From: Micrasema longulum
Taxonomy: Eukaryota > Arthropoda > Insecta > Trichoptera > Brachycentridae
Reading direction: 5' to 3'
Length of the DNA: 64,000 nt
Assembly (NCBI GenBank): GCA_022494885.1
Contig: JAGVSM010003642.1
Coordinates: 62,001-126,000, forward strand
Positions 31,729 to 41,929 of this stretch are shown piece by piece. The notes under the pieces are model-generated. The model did no database searches. It saw only the letters and a program-made list of their open reading frames with translations, and was not told the origin of the DNA. The position numbers were made by a program, and so were the translations under genes. Positions within the stretch are counted from its first letter, which is position 1. The number at the start of each line of letters is the position of its first letter.

Positions 31729-31897
31729 GTTTCTTTTTTGGGTGATACTGTGTGAGTTGGATTTGTTCCGACGTTTCGGCTACCATTGTAGGAAACATAT
31801 TTAGGGTAGACTCAGTTTACCCTGAAGATGGCTCCTGCAATGGTAGCCGAAACGTCACAACAAATCTAACATACACGGTATCACCCAAAAAAGAAAC
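31729..31897. mobile_element. 169-bp near-palindromic foldback with CTGAAGA/GAAAC core
   Basis: The ends GTTTCTTTTTTGGGTGATAC and its complement are perfect for 20 bases, and the inner arms 'cgacgtttcggctaccatt' pair with 'aatggtagccgaaacgtc'. On the plus strand CTGAAGA (31822-31828), a stem GGCT-CC/GG-AGCC, GAAA (31849-31852), palindromic ACGT and C follow in the exact order of a dimer-type hammerhead. It lies between two PLE family 2 relics. Confidence 0.75.
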
Positions 31898-31919
31898 ATA
31901 TTATAAAATATTTATATAA

Positions 31920-32560
31920 AACCTTTTATCGACTTTTCTATGTCTACCGGTTTCAGGACGTCTTTGTAAGGACACCAATTAAACCAACATGCGAAACCCA
32001 CTTTACACCTTCACCATAGTTGTTGCATAAAAATATAAAACCAACATGAGATGCATTTTAGTAAGCACATGCACGGATTAGGACCACCATACACTGATTA
32101 AATTATGAAAATATTATCTGTCGTTTGAGAAATAGTTGAAAAACGGTAGAGGGGATAGAAGTAACCGATAGACATAAAAAAGGTGGGAAGTGGTTATTTA
32201 CGAATATTTAGTAAAATATTTGATCACAAAACTAATGCTCCAAATATTATTAATACGATATTTGATTATTTATTAGAGGAATATTGTTTTGCAAAGCTCG
32301 TTCCATGTTACTAAACTTAAGTCCCTTTTAAGTATTTGATTGCAAAATTTTAGCTCCTGTATTTCAATCGTGATTTGAATGAGATGATTGGCAAACTCTG
32401 AAAAATTATTATTATTGAAACATTCCATGTGTTCTATGATACGAATATTAAAGCTGCATGACGTTCTTGACGACGAGTTTTGTAAACATTATGTTCGTTT
32501 TCTGTAACAATACTCAAATCAATGATGAAACACTCTTGCAATGCTTAAACCATAGAAATT
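31920..32560 (-). pseudogene. PLE family 2 relic with C-terminal domain
   Basis: The minus strand encodes RIIEHMECFNNNNFSEFANH, LIQITIEIQELKFCNQILKR and, frame-shifted, NNIPLINNQIS. EFANHLI parallels the end of the Penelope GIY-YIG domain seen at 17520. The 3' end (31930-32215) has terminal arms with 'tgtctaccggtttcagga' and an inverted partner near 32165-32215. Frameshifts and stops disable it. Confidence 0.65.
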
Positions 32561-32995
32561 TACTTTTAAAATCAGTGTTCAGCTGTTGCACAAACATATA
32601 GCTTCGTGAAACCATGAATTTACTACATGGCAAGTTTGGCGACAACAAATGGTCATGTTAATTGGCCTCCACGTTCCTGTGCAATAGGATTATTTCCTAT
32701 AGAGTTACGTTTAGTTCATGGACTATGAAAACAAATCAACAACTCTTGAAACATTGGAGGCCAGTATAACACGCGCCATTTTGAAATTAACGCCGGATTT
32801 GTAGAAAAAAGTGTCCATAAATTGTAACGACAGAATGCGCTACGTAACTGCAAGTCGCGGTAGACATTTATTACTCAGATATCATTTAAAAAAAACAAAT
32901 GTGTGTTTTCATTATTTCAAACACAATTAAAACCATTTCATTCCAACGGATATTTGCTTTTTTATTTAAATTTAAAGTTGTGTCATGCTTTAAAA
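32560..32995. other. Interval with one short motif copy
   Basis: Contains a diverged 'gcgctacgtaactgcaag' motif near 32838. Otherwise nothing recognised. Confidence 0.35.
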
Positions 32996-33330
32996 ATATC
33001 CAATAAATCCATACAAATGTAATATTACTAGCTTTTACCCGCGGGTTCATTGGCATAGTATTAAGGAAAAATTAGTGAGGTGATAAATTAGTTTTGTCGT
33101 TTATCAATAAAAAAATTGCCGGTGGAATAACATATTTTTTGAGAAAGAATGTAGCTTGAATCAATTGCCGGCTTTCTAAATGTTGACTATCGTTATTTTG
33201 TTTACCACAAAACTATTGAAAAACGAAAAACAAACCAAAATAATCATAGATGAAGCAAGTGGAAAGTAGAAATTTATAGAATTAATTTCAGAGTGATTCT
33301 TTTGGACGTCCCACCATATCGCCTATTCAT
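32995..33330 (+). repeat. 'ctagcttttacccgcgg' dispersed repeat, copy 1
   Basis: It shares with 36905-37200 the start 'actagcttttaccc', then 'ttaggaagaaat'-like and 'tatcaataa' blocks and the end 'aaacaaaccaaa...ccatagat'. The opening is a phrase I associate with a widespread arthropod repeat. No coding is readable. Confidence 0.55.
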
Positions 33331-33689
33331 TTTCAAATAATGTCGCTCTAAAAACTGCAAGTTTTTTACAAAATTGATAACTGTTTATTGATCAAGTAAG
33401 TCTATGAACATCTGCTGCAGAAAAAGTTGACATAAAAAAGTAATAAATTGAAACACTTCAATACTAATACAATACATCGTTAATTCTTTGTCTAAGTAAA
33501 GTAAAAATCGAAATTGTACTAAATAGCAATACTATCAGTATGTGACTATGTTTAATTTTCAATCTTGATTTGCCAACAAACAAGAATTTAGACTTGACCA
33601 GTTTTCTTTGTATGCTCACAATATATAGATTAATGACATTTTTTTTGTATCTAGTGAAACTGCTAGGAATATTTTATTGCAATTTTACA

Positions 33690-33990
33690 TGTCAAGTAAT
33701 TATTTTTATTTTACTAAACTTTAGTTTTTTTTTTTGCTAATAAACCCCGTATTTTAATTCATCTTCTAAGGGCGCCTTGTCAGGTTCCCCCGACGTTGGC
33801 GCTCACTACAGCGAAAGCAACTCGGATCTGCGCTGCTTTTATATTTTGCAGCCATGACAACCACTTATTGGATGTACTCGCCAAAGTGATTTCTGCGAAA
33901 AGATGTTCAAAGTGGTTTCCGGTTACCTTTTCTGGTAAATTTTTCTTTCAGGGTTACCTTCTCTTAGCTGTTTTGTTATAGTTTTGAGGT
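33690..33990 (+). other. GC-richer segment, unidentified
   Basis: An AATAAA-like hexamer (33738) is followed by 'gttcccccgacgttggcgct', reminiscent of an LTR end with a primer-binding site. A 60-codon frame then follows. Acceptor-like 'ttttatattttgcag' (to 33852) also allows a short exon reading. The evidence does not decide between these. Confidence 0.2.
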
Positions 33991-34028
33991 GACAGAAACT
34001 CGCCTTTCATCCTTTTGCTATCTGCTGT

Positions 34029-34085
34029 AATCACACCGTTATGAGTGTGATTCCATTGCGCAAGGTTAGCGTCGTAGACGCTAAC
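34029..34085. repeat. Two adjacent perfect hairpins
   Basis: AATCACAC pairs with GTGTGATT (34029-34036, 34045-34052), and GTTAGCGTC with GACGCTAAC (34065-34073, 34077-34085) around GTA. Both are in a GC-richer patch with no ORF. Confidence 0.7.
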
Positions 34086-34249
34086 GAGTTGAACTAGTCA
34101 GTAGTGTTGCCAGCATTTTATAGAATCACATCCTCCAGCACGATTTCAATTGAATTGAATTCATTAATTTTAAAATGACACAAACATTATTAACTGAAAT
34201 TCAAGACGTACATATTATAAAAAGAAAAAAATACACGAAAGAGACTCTT

Positions 34250-34810
34250 GTCAAAATAGTTGGAGAATTCTGCTCCGGGAAACCCCTTTGGATACATGGA
34301 ACATATAAAAATTCTGAGCAATGTTGTTCAGCATAGCGATATCAGGCATAACCGTCGGCAAGTTAGTCCTGTATATCGGAATATGAAACAATCTGTGCTG
34401 ACGCTGTCTAAGAACATACAAACCGATGCTCATCATAATCTTAGAATTATTACCCCATCAATCTCCGCAACAGTCGATACAAATGTTTAGTCAAATACAC
34501 ATTCCTACTAGTCTCCAAACTTTTGTAGCCAAGCATACCCTGGAAAACTCAGTCGGGTAGAGCCAAAGATAATACTCGCACTCTCTCATTTAGAGATATT
34601 TCAGAAATTTCTTTTGGATTTGCTCTATCAGAAAAGAGTACTTCAGTTCATGTGGCTTCCAAATCGTCGAGCTACTTTCGAGTCTACTTTGCACCAAGAA
34701 GCTATAAAAAGTTCTCAGTACGCGGGTATTTTTGAAAATGCTGGTAGTACGCAGAACGAATCTCACATCTTTGGTGATTCACCACTGATTGCCTATATGT
34801 GATCATGAAA
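34250..34810 (-). pseudogene. LINE RT C-terminal relic, several frameshifts
   Basis: On the minus strand from 34800: RTFYSFLVQSRLESSSTIWK, PHELKYSFLIEQIQKKFLKY, then after changes of frame NVYLTKH-like sequence, LRQRQHRLFHIPIYRTNLPT and MLNNIAQNFYMFHVSKG, ending near 34251. LVxSxLExxSxIWxP...IExIQKKFLKYL is the invariant segment of Jockey-like RT C-termini. The same tail is at 20104-20340. Confidence 0.75.
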
Positions 34811-35116
34811 TGTCAGGGTGCTCACAAATGATGTGACGGAGACGAGACTAACCACAATCCTACAATGAAAGCATCCACCCCTTTCCCGTAACTGTTCATA
34901 ATAACTTGAGTCTTTCTTCAGTTTCGCATATCAATATCAATTTTTTTAAACTAATAATTCGCAAATATAATATTTAACATTTTTTTACAATCAAACCGTG
35001 AAAATAACAAAACAATGAAACTTTAAAAGCTTTCATTGTATCCCTCACTGCAGTATTGTCAATTTTTGAATCAAATACATATGGTCAGCACAATAACTTT
35101 TTTATAATTTCCCAGT

Positions 35117-35377
35117 ATGACAGTGAAGGAATACAGTGTTAGTTCCAAATTGAGACCACGGCCGCATGCTCCAGATCCAGCCTCGAAAAGGAAGAAGAAC
35201 GTAGTAATACGAACAAATCAAACAACGACGCAAAACCCAAATACATATTGGAAACATTTGAATAATTTGCCCTATACAACATGCACTCAAGCAACAAGAT
35301 CAAGACACTACTGGTCAAATCCTAACACAGATCCTAACACGATCCCTATCGACCACACCCTGCAGTCAGTTTGAACC
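35117..35377 (+). other. 85-codon open frame upstream of LTR-like segment
   Basis: The product is polar and rich in N, T and P (SKLRPRPHAPDPASKRKKN, then NPNTYWKHLNNLPYTT). I recognise no domain. GC is higher than in its surroundings and it lies 80 bases before the LTR-like segment, so it could be the end of an LTR-retroelement polyprotein. That is a guess. Confidence 0.2.
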
Positions 35378-35453
35378 CCGTATTTTAGTACTTGATTAAA
35401 TTTAATTAAATTATAATTGTAATGAATAATTTAGCACATTTGATTAATGGCCA

Positions 35454-35754
35454 TGTTACGAATAGTTTGATGCGTACAGTTGAGTTTGTATTACAACTCC
35501 TCCCTCGCATTTATATGAGTACATAAAATTATTATAACCCATGCAACAGCAAAGTTTGACCATTCCCTTGTAATATTAAACAATGCAGCCAATAAATCAC
35601 CGACAAACATAACTTTGCTCTCCAATATAATAATGTATAAAAGCTCCGGCTCAACTGACAATAGCAATAGATAACTGTCGGCGAACTGAATCTAATAAAT
35701 TATTAATTTTCCTTTACTTTACCAGCGCCAAATACTAGCAATGGTTATATTACA
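35454..35754 (+). mobile_element. Possible solo LTR (TGTTAC...TTACA)
   Basis: The segment starts TGTTACGAATAG, has 'aatgtataaaagctcc' (a TATA box), a GC-richer R-like stretch, 'ctaataaatt' (a poly(A) signal) and ends 'atggttatattaca'. The order and 301-base length fit a Gypsy-type LTR. I see no matching target duplication and no second LTR. Confidence 0.45.
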
Positions 35755-35834
35755 AAGCTAGAAAAAAAATGCACTAATACTTTCTAAAAATAATTACCAT
35801 CGCTTAAATTTTAGTCTAAGCACTATAAAAAATC

Positions 35835-36175
35835 ATTTATTTTATTCGTTCATTAACGGACATCGTCCATTAATACAATTCATATGGTATTAATATTATG
35901 ATATAAGAATAGTTAAAAACGTTTTTTTTTTAAAAAAGCATTGACAAACATAAGGGACATCGAGACAAGATCTGAACTGTTAATTGAGGCTGGTTTAAAT
36001 CGTTTTAAACTTAAACCAAAAAAGTCCAGATCTTGTCTTGAGTTAAAAATACGACAAAGACGGGTCATTATCGATGAACAGTACTTCATTGTTTATCAAC
36101 ATATAAGTCGAAATATTAATGTCTGTCAATGGGAGGAGAGTTCTCTCAAAACTGAAGTAGTGTTCTTGTAAAAGA
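35835..36175 (-). pseudogene. LINE 3' end, tandem copy 1
   Basis: The minus strand encodes NSRQDLDFFGLSLKRFKPAS, then SDLVSMSLMFVNAF, followed by a 3' UTR ending 'aatggacgatgtccgttaat' and an A-rich tail. The copy at 36240-36545 is in the same orientation about 410 bases away. The peptide resembles a LINE C-terminus (DxFGxSLxRFK) but the clade is unclear. Confidence 0.6.
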
Positions 36176-36239
36176 ATAAAAAAATTGTAACAATAATAAC
36201 AAAGTTTTATTTTTATAATAATTCACGTGTTTGAACATC

Positions 36240-36545
36240 TATTTTCCTTCAATTCGTCCATATTTATTTATTAACAGACATTGTCCATTCAAACAATAAA
36301 AAGGGTTTTAATATTGCAATAAAAGAAGAGTTAACAACATTTAAAAAAAAAGAAAAGAAGCATTGACAAACATTAGGGACATCAAGACAAGATATGGACT
36401 ATTTATTTAGTGCTCGTTTAAATCACTGTAAACTTAAACCAAAAAAGTTCAGATCTTGTCTTGAGTTAACAATACGACAAAGAAGGGTTTTCAAAGGTTT
36501 TTTTCTATGCTGATCAAAGAACAGTGTTTCAATTTTTCTCAACCT
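36240..36545 (-). pseudogene. LINE 3' end, tandem copy 2
   Basis: Same family and orientation as 35835-36175: RRIVNSRQDLNFFGLSLQ, a stop, FKRALNK, then 3' UTR 'gaatggacaatgtctgttaa' and (AATA)n. It is more damaged than copy 1. Confidence 0.6.
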
Positions 36546-36895
36546 ACGAGTCGGAATATGGAATTTTACTTATCCCAGTAATAATGAAACATCAATTATA
36601 CCATTCAGTATGCCGAACATATATATGGAATCAATATAAGTTCTACGTTTTTGTAGACTAAAAATATTAAACATTGACTCTGTATCAGCATAGAAATAAT
36701 AACCTCCCTCTAGTCCAAGCATTCACGCTACTTTTCAAAACAAGCGATGTTGGACTGATTCAATGTGATTTATGCGTTTAATTTATTAACATGTTATAAC
36801 AGAGATTCAGAAAATTTAAAAGAATTGAAAACAATTTAATTAAATGATACCTCCTAATTAAATAATACCTACGCAAATTCAATCACGTTTTTTTA
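36545..36895. other. Interval without recognised feature
   Basis: Probably decayed upstream LINE sequence of the 36240 copy, but no motif is readable. Confidence 0.3.
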
Positions 36896-36904
36896 AATGA
36901 AATA

Positions 36905-37200
36905 ACTAGCTTTTACCCGGGGTTTTGCTTACGTGGTGTTAGGAAGAAATAATTTTAGTAATTAATTATGTGTGTCGATTTTAAATAAGATTTCTTGATT
37001 ATCAATAAGAATTTTTCCAGTGGAACGATATATTTTATCGGGATTAAAAGTAACCTGGTCTTCCAACTATTACTATAAAAAGAATACGACAATCCGCTAG
37101 TCTTTAGTGGCGCAGTGTCGTTTTTTTGTTTACTAAACCAAAATGAAAAGCAAACCAAACTTACCATAGATAAAGCGAATCAGTTGTAGAAAGTTACAGG
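36905..37200 (+). repeat. 'ctagcttttacccgggg' dispersed repeat, copy 2
   Basis: This is the partner of 32995-33330, sharing its opening, 'gattatcaataagaatttt', 'cagtggaacgatatatttt' and 'aaaagcaaaccaaa'. No coding. Confidence 0.55.
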
Positions 37201-37319
37201 ATACTTTTTAATTTTGTTCTTCTTGACACTAAAAAAAAAATTTCGAACCACGCTGCGATTGGTAAAACAGGGCTAAATGATATGTTTATTTGCACAAATT
37301 ATGGAAAAATGATTGCTTA

Positions 37320-37925
37320 ACAGTATGTCCCTATGTATTTTTTCTTTAAATTGTTAAACTTTGGAATGTTCCGTCTTTTAAGCGATAACTATGTTCTCGG
37401 CAATAACTATTCCAACGTAGCTGATATTTTTCACTTAAAGTATAGCTTATATTTAATCATTTCAAAGATGATGAACGGTAATTTACATTTTTTAGATTAT
37501 AGTGCTTTCTATGTTTACTTTTGTATGGGTACTATTGTGTACCATATTTACGTGTATACACATTTTTTTAATTACTTTAAATGTCATTATTATTACTATT
37601 TCTTAAATTATTTTTTTTGAGACAAAATATTTTTTTTTGAATTTAATCTACTTATATTTTGTACCTTTTAAAGAAAAATATTTATAAATTATTTTCCTTT
37701 TAAAATTTTATTTGCACACATTGTTTAATTTTTTTTGTATCTAAATATGATTTTTATACAAAACGGTTGTGTTATATTTATAGTATTTATGTAAAATAAT
37801 ACTTTTAAATTTAATTTTTTAGTTTTTCACATTAAATTAAAATGTTTATATTATTTTTAATGTGTATCCTTTTAAGGTAAAAGGCACTGCTTGCCGTGTA
37901 TATTAATAAATAAATAAACACGATG
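37320..37925 (+). mobile_element. LINE 3' end (GGCACTGCTTGCCGTG tail)
   Basis: It ends 'aggcactgcttgccgtgtat' and (AATA)n at 37905-37920, a LINE-like 3' end. The upstream 95-codon frame (37333-37620) is F/Y/N-rich and probably reflects A/T bias rather than protein. The whole stretch is extremely A/T-rich. Confidence 0.45.
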
Positions 37926-37982
37926 TTACACCACTGTGCGCAATGAAATTATTTACCACAGTCTTTTAAGAGTTAACAATGA
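37925..37982 (-). repeat. Short repeat shared with 54835-54900
   Basis: The minus strand 'ttaactcttaaaagactgtg', 'gtaaataat' and 'gtgtaacatcgtg' match 54838-54898 almost exactly. Confidence 0.7.
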
Positions 37983-37999
37983 GTCCAATATGGTTTTAT

Positions 38000-38225
38000 T
38001 TCATGAATGTACGTACAAGACACTCACGTATGTCTATATGTAGGTCGGTTTGTACTTCGTTGCAACAGCGACCCAGTACAAACAATAGTCTCGTCTGTGT
38101 TGGCGTAGGACATCTGCGGATGCATTGTCTGTATTCTAAGATAGCAAAACACGGGCACAGGCGCTTGCAACTTGCCGAAGATGCAACATTGCAATATTGT
38201 CTAGTCGAAATGTGACCGAATGTAT
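38000..38225. other. GC-richer unidentified segment
   Basis: About 45% GC in a 30% background. Both strands have open frames (plus 79 codons, minus 100 codons). Neither shows a domain I know, and no splice sites bracket it clearly. It could be unique host sequence such as a regulatory element or exon, or a GC-rich transposon piece. Confidence 0.25.
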
Positions 38226-38344
38226 TAATTATTTGGAAACACGAGAAGGGGAAGTGCGGACAAAACAGTAAAGTGCTTTTATTTTCGTTATGTCCCATTT
38301 TTGTCGCCAGTTGTTTTCTATCAAGGTAGTTGGAGTGACTTTTT

Positions 38345-38930
38345 TTTTTAGGAATAAATTTCAGAAAAGTGGCATGGTTGCTCGGATTACAAAGGGGTAA
38401 TTAATTATTCCTATTTTGAAATAGAGCAATCTCTTAATTTATCTTCATTGATGAGACGAGATGGACCTTATATGCATTTTCAAAATACTTAATGCTATAA
38501 GTGATGTCCCATCTATGTTGCAATCAATTTATTTTCATATTCCCAACCGTGTCACCAGAAATCAAAATCTTCTATTTATAAAATCTTCTAAGAGCAACTT
38601 TGGTTTTTATGCCCCAATGTCCAGAATGTGTGGATTAGTCAATTCATCACATGACTTGGAATTCTTTGGGATAGATCTTCCGGCTTTTTGTACATCTCTT
38701 CGCGACTAAACACTGTAGGATGAAGTTGGATTGGCATAGTTTAGCTCGAAGTCTTAGGTCTTTTGTTTTTATGAATATATTGTATACAATTATTGTTTTG
38801 CCCTTGTTTGTCTTTGCTAATTGGTTTTATGTTCTTTTTGTTCGGTTTCTTGCATTTATGTTTCTTCATGTAACTGTTGTAATTGGCTTAGGCCGTATAA
38901 ATAATAAATAAATAAATAAAAGGTACATAT
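38345..38930 (+). pseudogene. LINE RT C-terminus with complete tail
   Basis: The frame encodes MDLICIFKILNAISDVPSML, YFHIPNRVTRNQNLLFIKSS, KSNFGFYAPMSRMCGLVNSS and DLEFFGIDLPAFCTSLRD, ending 38707-38709. The layout FKILNAxxDxPxxL...HIPNRxTRxQNLLF...PMSRMC is the Jockey-like RT C-terminal end. The 3' UTR ends 'ggcttaggccg' and (AATA)n at 38905-38925. Upstream to 38345 are decayed codons (FEIEQSLNLSSL). Copies are at 28494 and, more diverged, 52450. Confidence 0.8.
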
Positions 38931-39024
38931 TTAAAAAAAATCTATACATCTAGTAAATTATATCACTGTAACTCTCCAAAAAAAGAGACTAACTCTTGTG
39001 CTTATAGAGTGACTTACACTATTG

Positions 39025-39275
39025 TAGTTAACATATTACAACAGAGATGTAGAACATTTAAGAGAAGGTAATATAGAAGTCTGGGCATCTACAGGGCTTA
39101 TGACCTGTCAATGGCTTGTTTAAGTGGCCACTTTACACACTGTGTAATATTCACCATTCTACCTATATTTGAACATCTATATTCCTTCGATTCTTTCATC
39201 TGTTGATGTTTGTGAAGTTAAAGAGCTGAAACCTTTATTTATGCGGGTGAGATTCATCCAATTGAATTATTTCAT
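39025..39275 (+). mobile_element. FB380 left half
   Basis: Starts 'taacatattacaacagagat' and continues through 'cagggcttatgacctgtca', 'ccattctacctatatttg', 'tcatctgttgatgtttgtga' and 'ggtgagattcatcca'. It ends where LINE-like sequence starts. Confidence 0.8.
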
Positions 39276-39279
39276 TATA

Positions 39280-39800
39280 TTTGAGATTTTGATACGGACA
39301 TATAATAAAAACAATAGAAGTGAAATTTTCGAGGAGACCTACAAAAGAGCAGCTAAAGAAGCAACAGAAAAAATATCTATTCGAAGCATACAAAGTAAAT
39401 TTTATGACATTACATCGTTACATAAAACGTTAAGAGAATGGTCCAACCACATTTAACATAGTGGGTTAAAACAAACCTCGGCAAATATTTTTTTTAATCA
39501 GGAAAAGGAGCTTACAGCATACATAAGCTAATGCTATTATATCATTACATGTTATCATATACATATATTCTACATATTATTGTCAACAATTACATACATA
39601 TTTGATTTTTGTTTTAGTTCGTAACAACATGCCCCTGTGTGGGGCACATTTACAGTTTTAGTATATATTTTTAAATGCTATAATTATTTTTGTGGACTTT
39701 GTATGAACACATGTAAATTGTTTTATTATATTTTAATATATGTACATTAAGATATTATCAATATTATGTATCTCAAAATAAACAGTTGTCAGATATTCAA
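39280..39800 (+). mobile_element. Unclassified LINE-like 3' end
   Basis: A coding-looking stretch (RTYNKNNRSEIFEETYKRAA, KEATEKISIRSIQSKFYDIT, LHKTLREWSNHI) stops at 39454-39456, then a long A/T-rich 3' region with 'gcccctgtgtggggcac' (a hairpin). Composition suggests a retroelement C-terminus, but I cannot name the clade. Confidence 0.35.
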
Positions 39801-39964
39801 ATTTATTTTTATTTTTTAACTTTGTATTTGTTAATTTAAACTTTTATACAATTTTGATTTGAATAAATCCTAAGGGTGATGACAAAATAATTTGTTTTCC
39901 TGTAAAGTTTTAATTGAATTTTAAGTCAAGCTCAATGTATTATTTAATGCGACATATAAGGTAT

Positions 39965-40745
39965 CCATAACAATAGTAATAATTAATAGTTGACGATCAA
40001 TAAATTGACGGAGCACAGGCGTGTCTGTAGGTAAAGCTGTAAACTTTATTATTTTCTTCTTCTTTTCCACTCCTAAGTGGAGCATGTGGACATCATCGGA
40101 CGCCTCTAGATGACCCTATCGTTAGCCAGCACTTTTCTTTCTTTCAATGTCAACTTTGCGTCTATAAATAAAACTGAAAGATCGCCATCAACGGTCTTCC
40201 AGGACGGTGTCTGTTGGTGAGAAAATGAGATAAACATTACTACACCTAAAACAAGACCCGAGATAGCCGTTCTTAAATTTGGTCCAAATGTCAATAATAC
40301 GCTACTTCTTATTTTATGCTCAAAGTTAAATTTGTCAATTCAATGCTCTTATCTCTTCGAGTCACGTAGGATAAATCTAAAACTTTATGAACTTAAAGCG
40401 CATGCGTGAAAATTCGGACGTTTACCATGGAAACTAGACGCATTTCGACAAGCTGTAACCCGCGTGTACAACGAATACTATCAAGAACTAGATACCTAGA
40501 TATTCAGTACAAACGTCGATATAGGAATTACGCATACGTAGCTGGTAGATAGGTATGTATACTGTAAATATTAGTTGAATCGCGTTCACCTGGACGTTTT
40601 TAGTGACAATTTTAGGAATACATATTTGTTTATTTTATTTTGTATTTATAATGTTTTTTTTTTAAGATACATATTATTTTCAAATTTTTAAGGGATGCGT
40701 CGCATCCACAGAATCTATGGATAAAACGCGCCTAGCATGTTGGTC
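39965..40745 (+). repeat. H-family repeat, copy 2, with nested RTE-like end
   Basis: Partner of 26670-27215. It is interrupted between about 40045 and 40300. The distal block 'aagggatgcgtcgcatccac', 'aaaacgcgcctagcatgtt' is well preserved. Confidence 0.6.
40045..40294 (-). pseudogene. RTE-like 3' end inside H-family repeat
   Basis: The minus frame (40294-40106) reads MTFGPNLRTAISGLVLGVVM, SWKTVDGDLSVLFIDAKLTL and KERKVLANDRVI, then a stop. It continues as decayed codons to an (AAG)n-like tail (plus strand 'tcttcttcttttcc'). The final xLxxxKVLANDRVxW block resembles the AQELAADRDxW end of the other RTE-like copies. The hydrophobic N-terminal stretch is unusual, so the assignment is moderate. 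Confidence 0.45.
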
Positions 40746-41040
40746 TCTAAGCTAGTCACTGGTGTCTAGGAGAAGCAAATATATAATTCGCGTGCCAGGA
40801 TATGTGGATATATACCCGTAGATGACTGTTTACATGTTGTTGTCACCAACAGCATACCTATATTGCTTACAACTTTAATTTATTTATTTTTAATTATAAA
40901 AGCTACAATAGGAAAAAAAAAATATGAAAGGACTTTGTTTTAATATAACCATATGGGTAAGATTGTATTAAAATTCAAAATGAGGAATTCAAATTAGAAA
41001 TAATATCCATATAATAAGAATAAAAATACATATTTGATTT
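40745..41040. other. Interval without recognised feature
   Basis: A/T-rich, nothing recognised. Confidence 0.35.
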
Positions 41041-41525
41041 TATTCCACTTTTATTTATAATTTTTACTAGTGACCGAGCTTTGTCGTGACCAACACAGTC
41101 AGACCGGTAGGAGACTAAACTAATGTGTGTGTTATGTACAAGTGCAAACAGGGGTTGATCATCATGATTTAATATAATTATGGGAATAAAAAAGTTAAAA
41201 TTACAATTATTTTAGTATAAAGTAGGAAAAACCGTATGAATTTAAGTTTTGTTTGGATTTATAAAATGAAAACAGACGTAAATTTTATAACTTTTTGAAG
41301 TTTTATATATTTTTTTTTAAATTAATTATACGTATTTAAATGTTATTAAAAATATAACCGGCTAGGCTAGGGGGTAAGTAAATGATTCTCCGAAACTCAT
41401 GATTTACAACCCCTGTTTGGACTTGCGTATAATATAAAAAAATGTGTAGTCGCCCATCAGCCTGACGATGTCGGTTACGACAAAACCCGGTCACTGGTAA
41501 AAATTATAAATAAAAGTGGAATAAA
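41041..41525. mobile_element. 485-bp foldback with hammerhead-like core in both arms
   Basis: The ~120-bp arms begin TATTCCACTTTTATTTATAA and are inverted. In the right arm (plus) CTGACGA (41462-41468) exactly fits CUGANGA, followed by a perfect stem GTCG-GTTA-CGAC, AAAA, then ACCCGGT, C and ACTGG. The left arm (minus) has CTGACTG, GTTGGTCACGAC, AAAG and TCGGTCACT. The final G of GAAA is changed in both. No coding between the arms. Confidence 0.7.
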
Positions 41526-41929
41526 ACTAAATGATCTAAAATGATGTAAAACTAAAATGCAGTTCCACCAAGAAATGTCTGTAGAAAAACTCAATCTATT
41601 AATATCTATATCAAAGATCAACTGAAAATCATTATGCCTGTACAGTATGGGTTAAATGACATACAAAGTACAGACACAATTACATACAATATTGAAATTG
41701 ACAACAAGCTCAAAATAAAATATCACTTTCTTCTTAGGTATGCCAGCACAAGATGCCCTAAAAGAATAATATGTCATGCATCGTTACCAACTCTTATCAG
41801 GCTTAGAGCGCGATAAAAGATATTTGCAATAAATCCAGGACTTATATTTATTTTCCTCTTGCGTGTTAGCTACAAAGTCTTCATTTTAGATAGACTTCTA
41901 TATTACATTTATTTTTCTTTTTACTTTTT

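Noticed and set aside
31729..31897. microRNA precursor
   Set aside because: The hairpin is long enough, but it is nearly symmetric to its ends and carries hammerhead-order boxes shared with mobile elements, which fits a foldback better.
33853..33930. Short plus-strand exon after 'ttttatattttgcag'
   Set aside because: The acceptor is good, but the possible donor is followed 14 bases later by another acceptor and the frame gives no recognisable protein. It was kept only as an unidentified segment.
37333..37620. 95-codon F/Y/N-rich frame as a membrane protein gene
   Set aside because: It lies in extreme A/T-rich LINE 3' sequence. Composition alone explains the hydrophobic, aromatic product.
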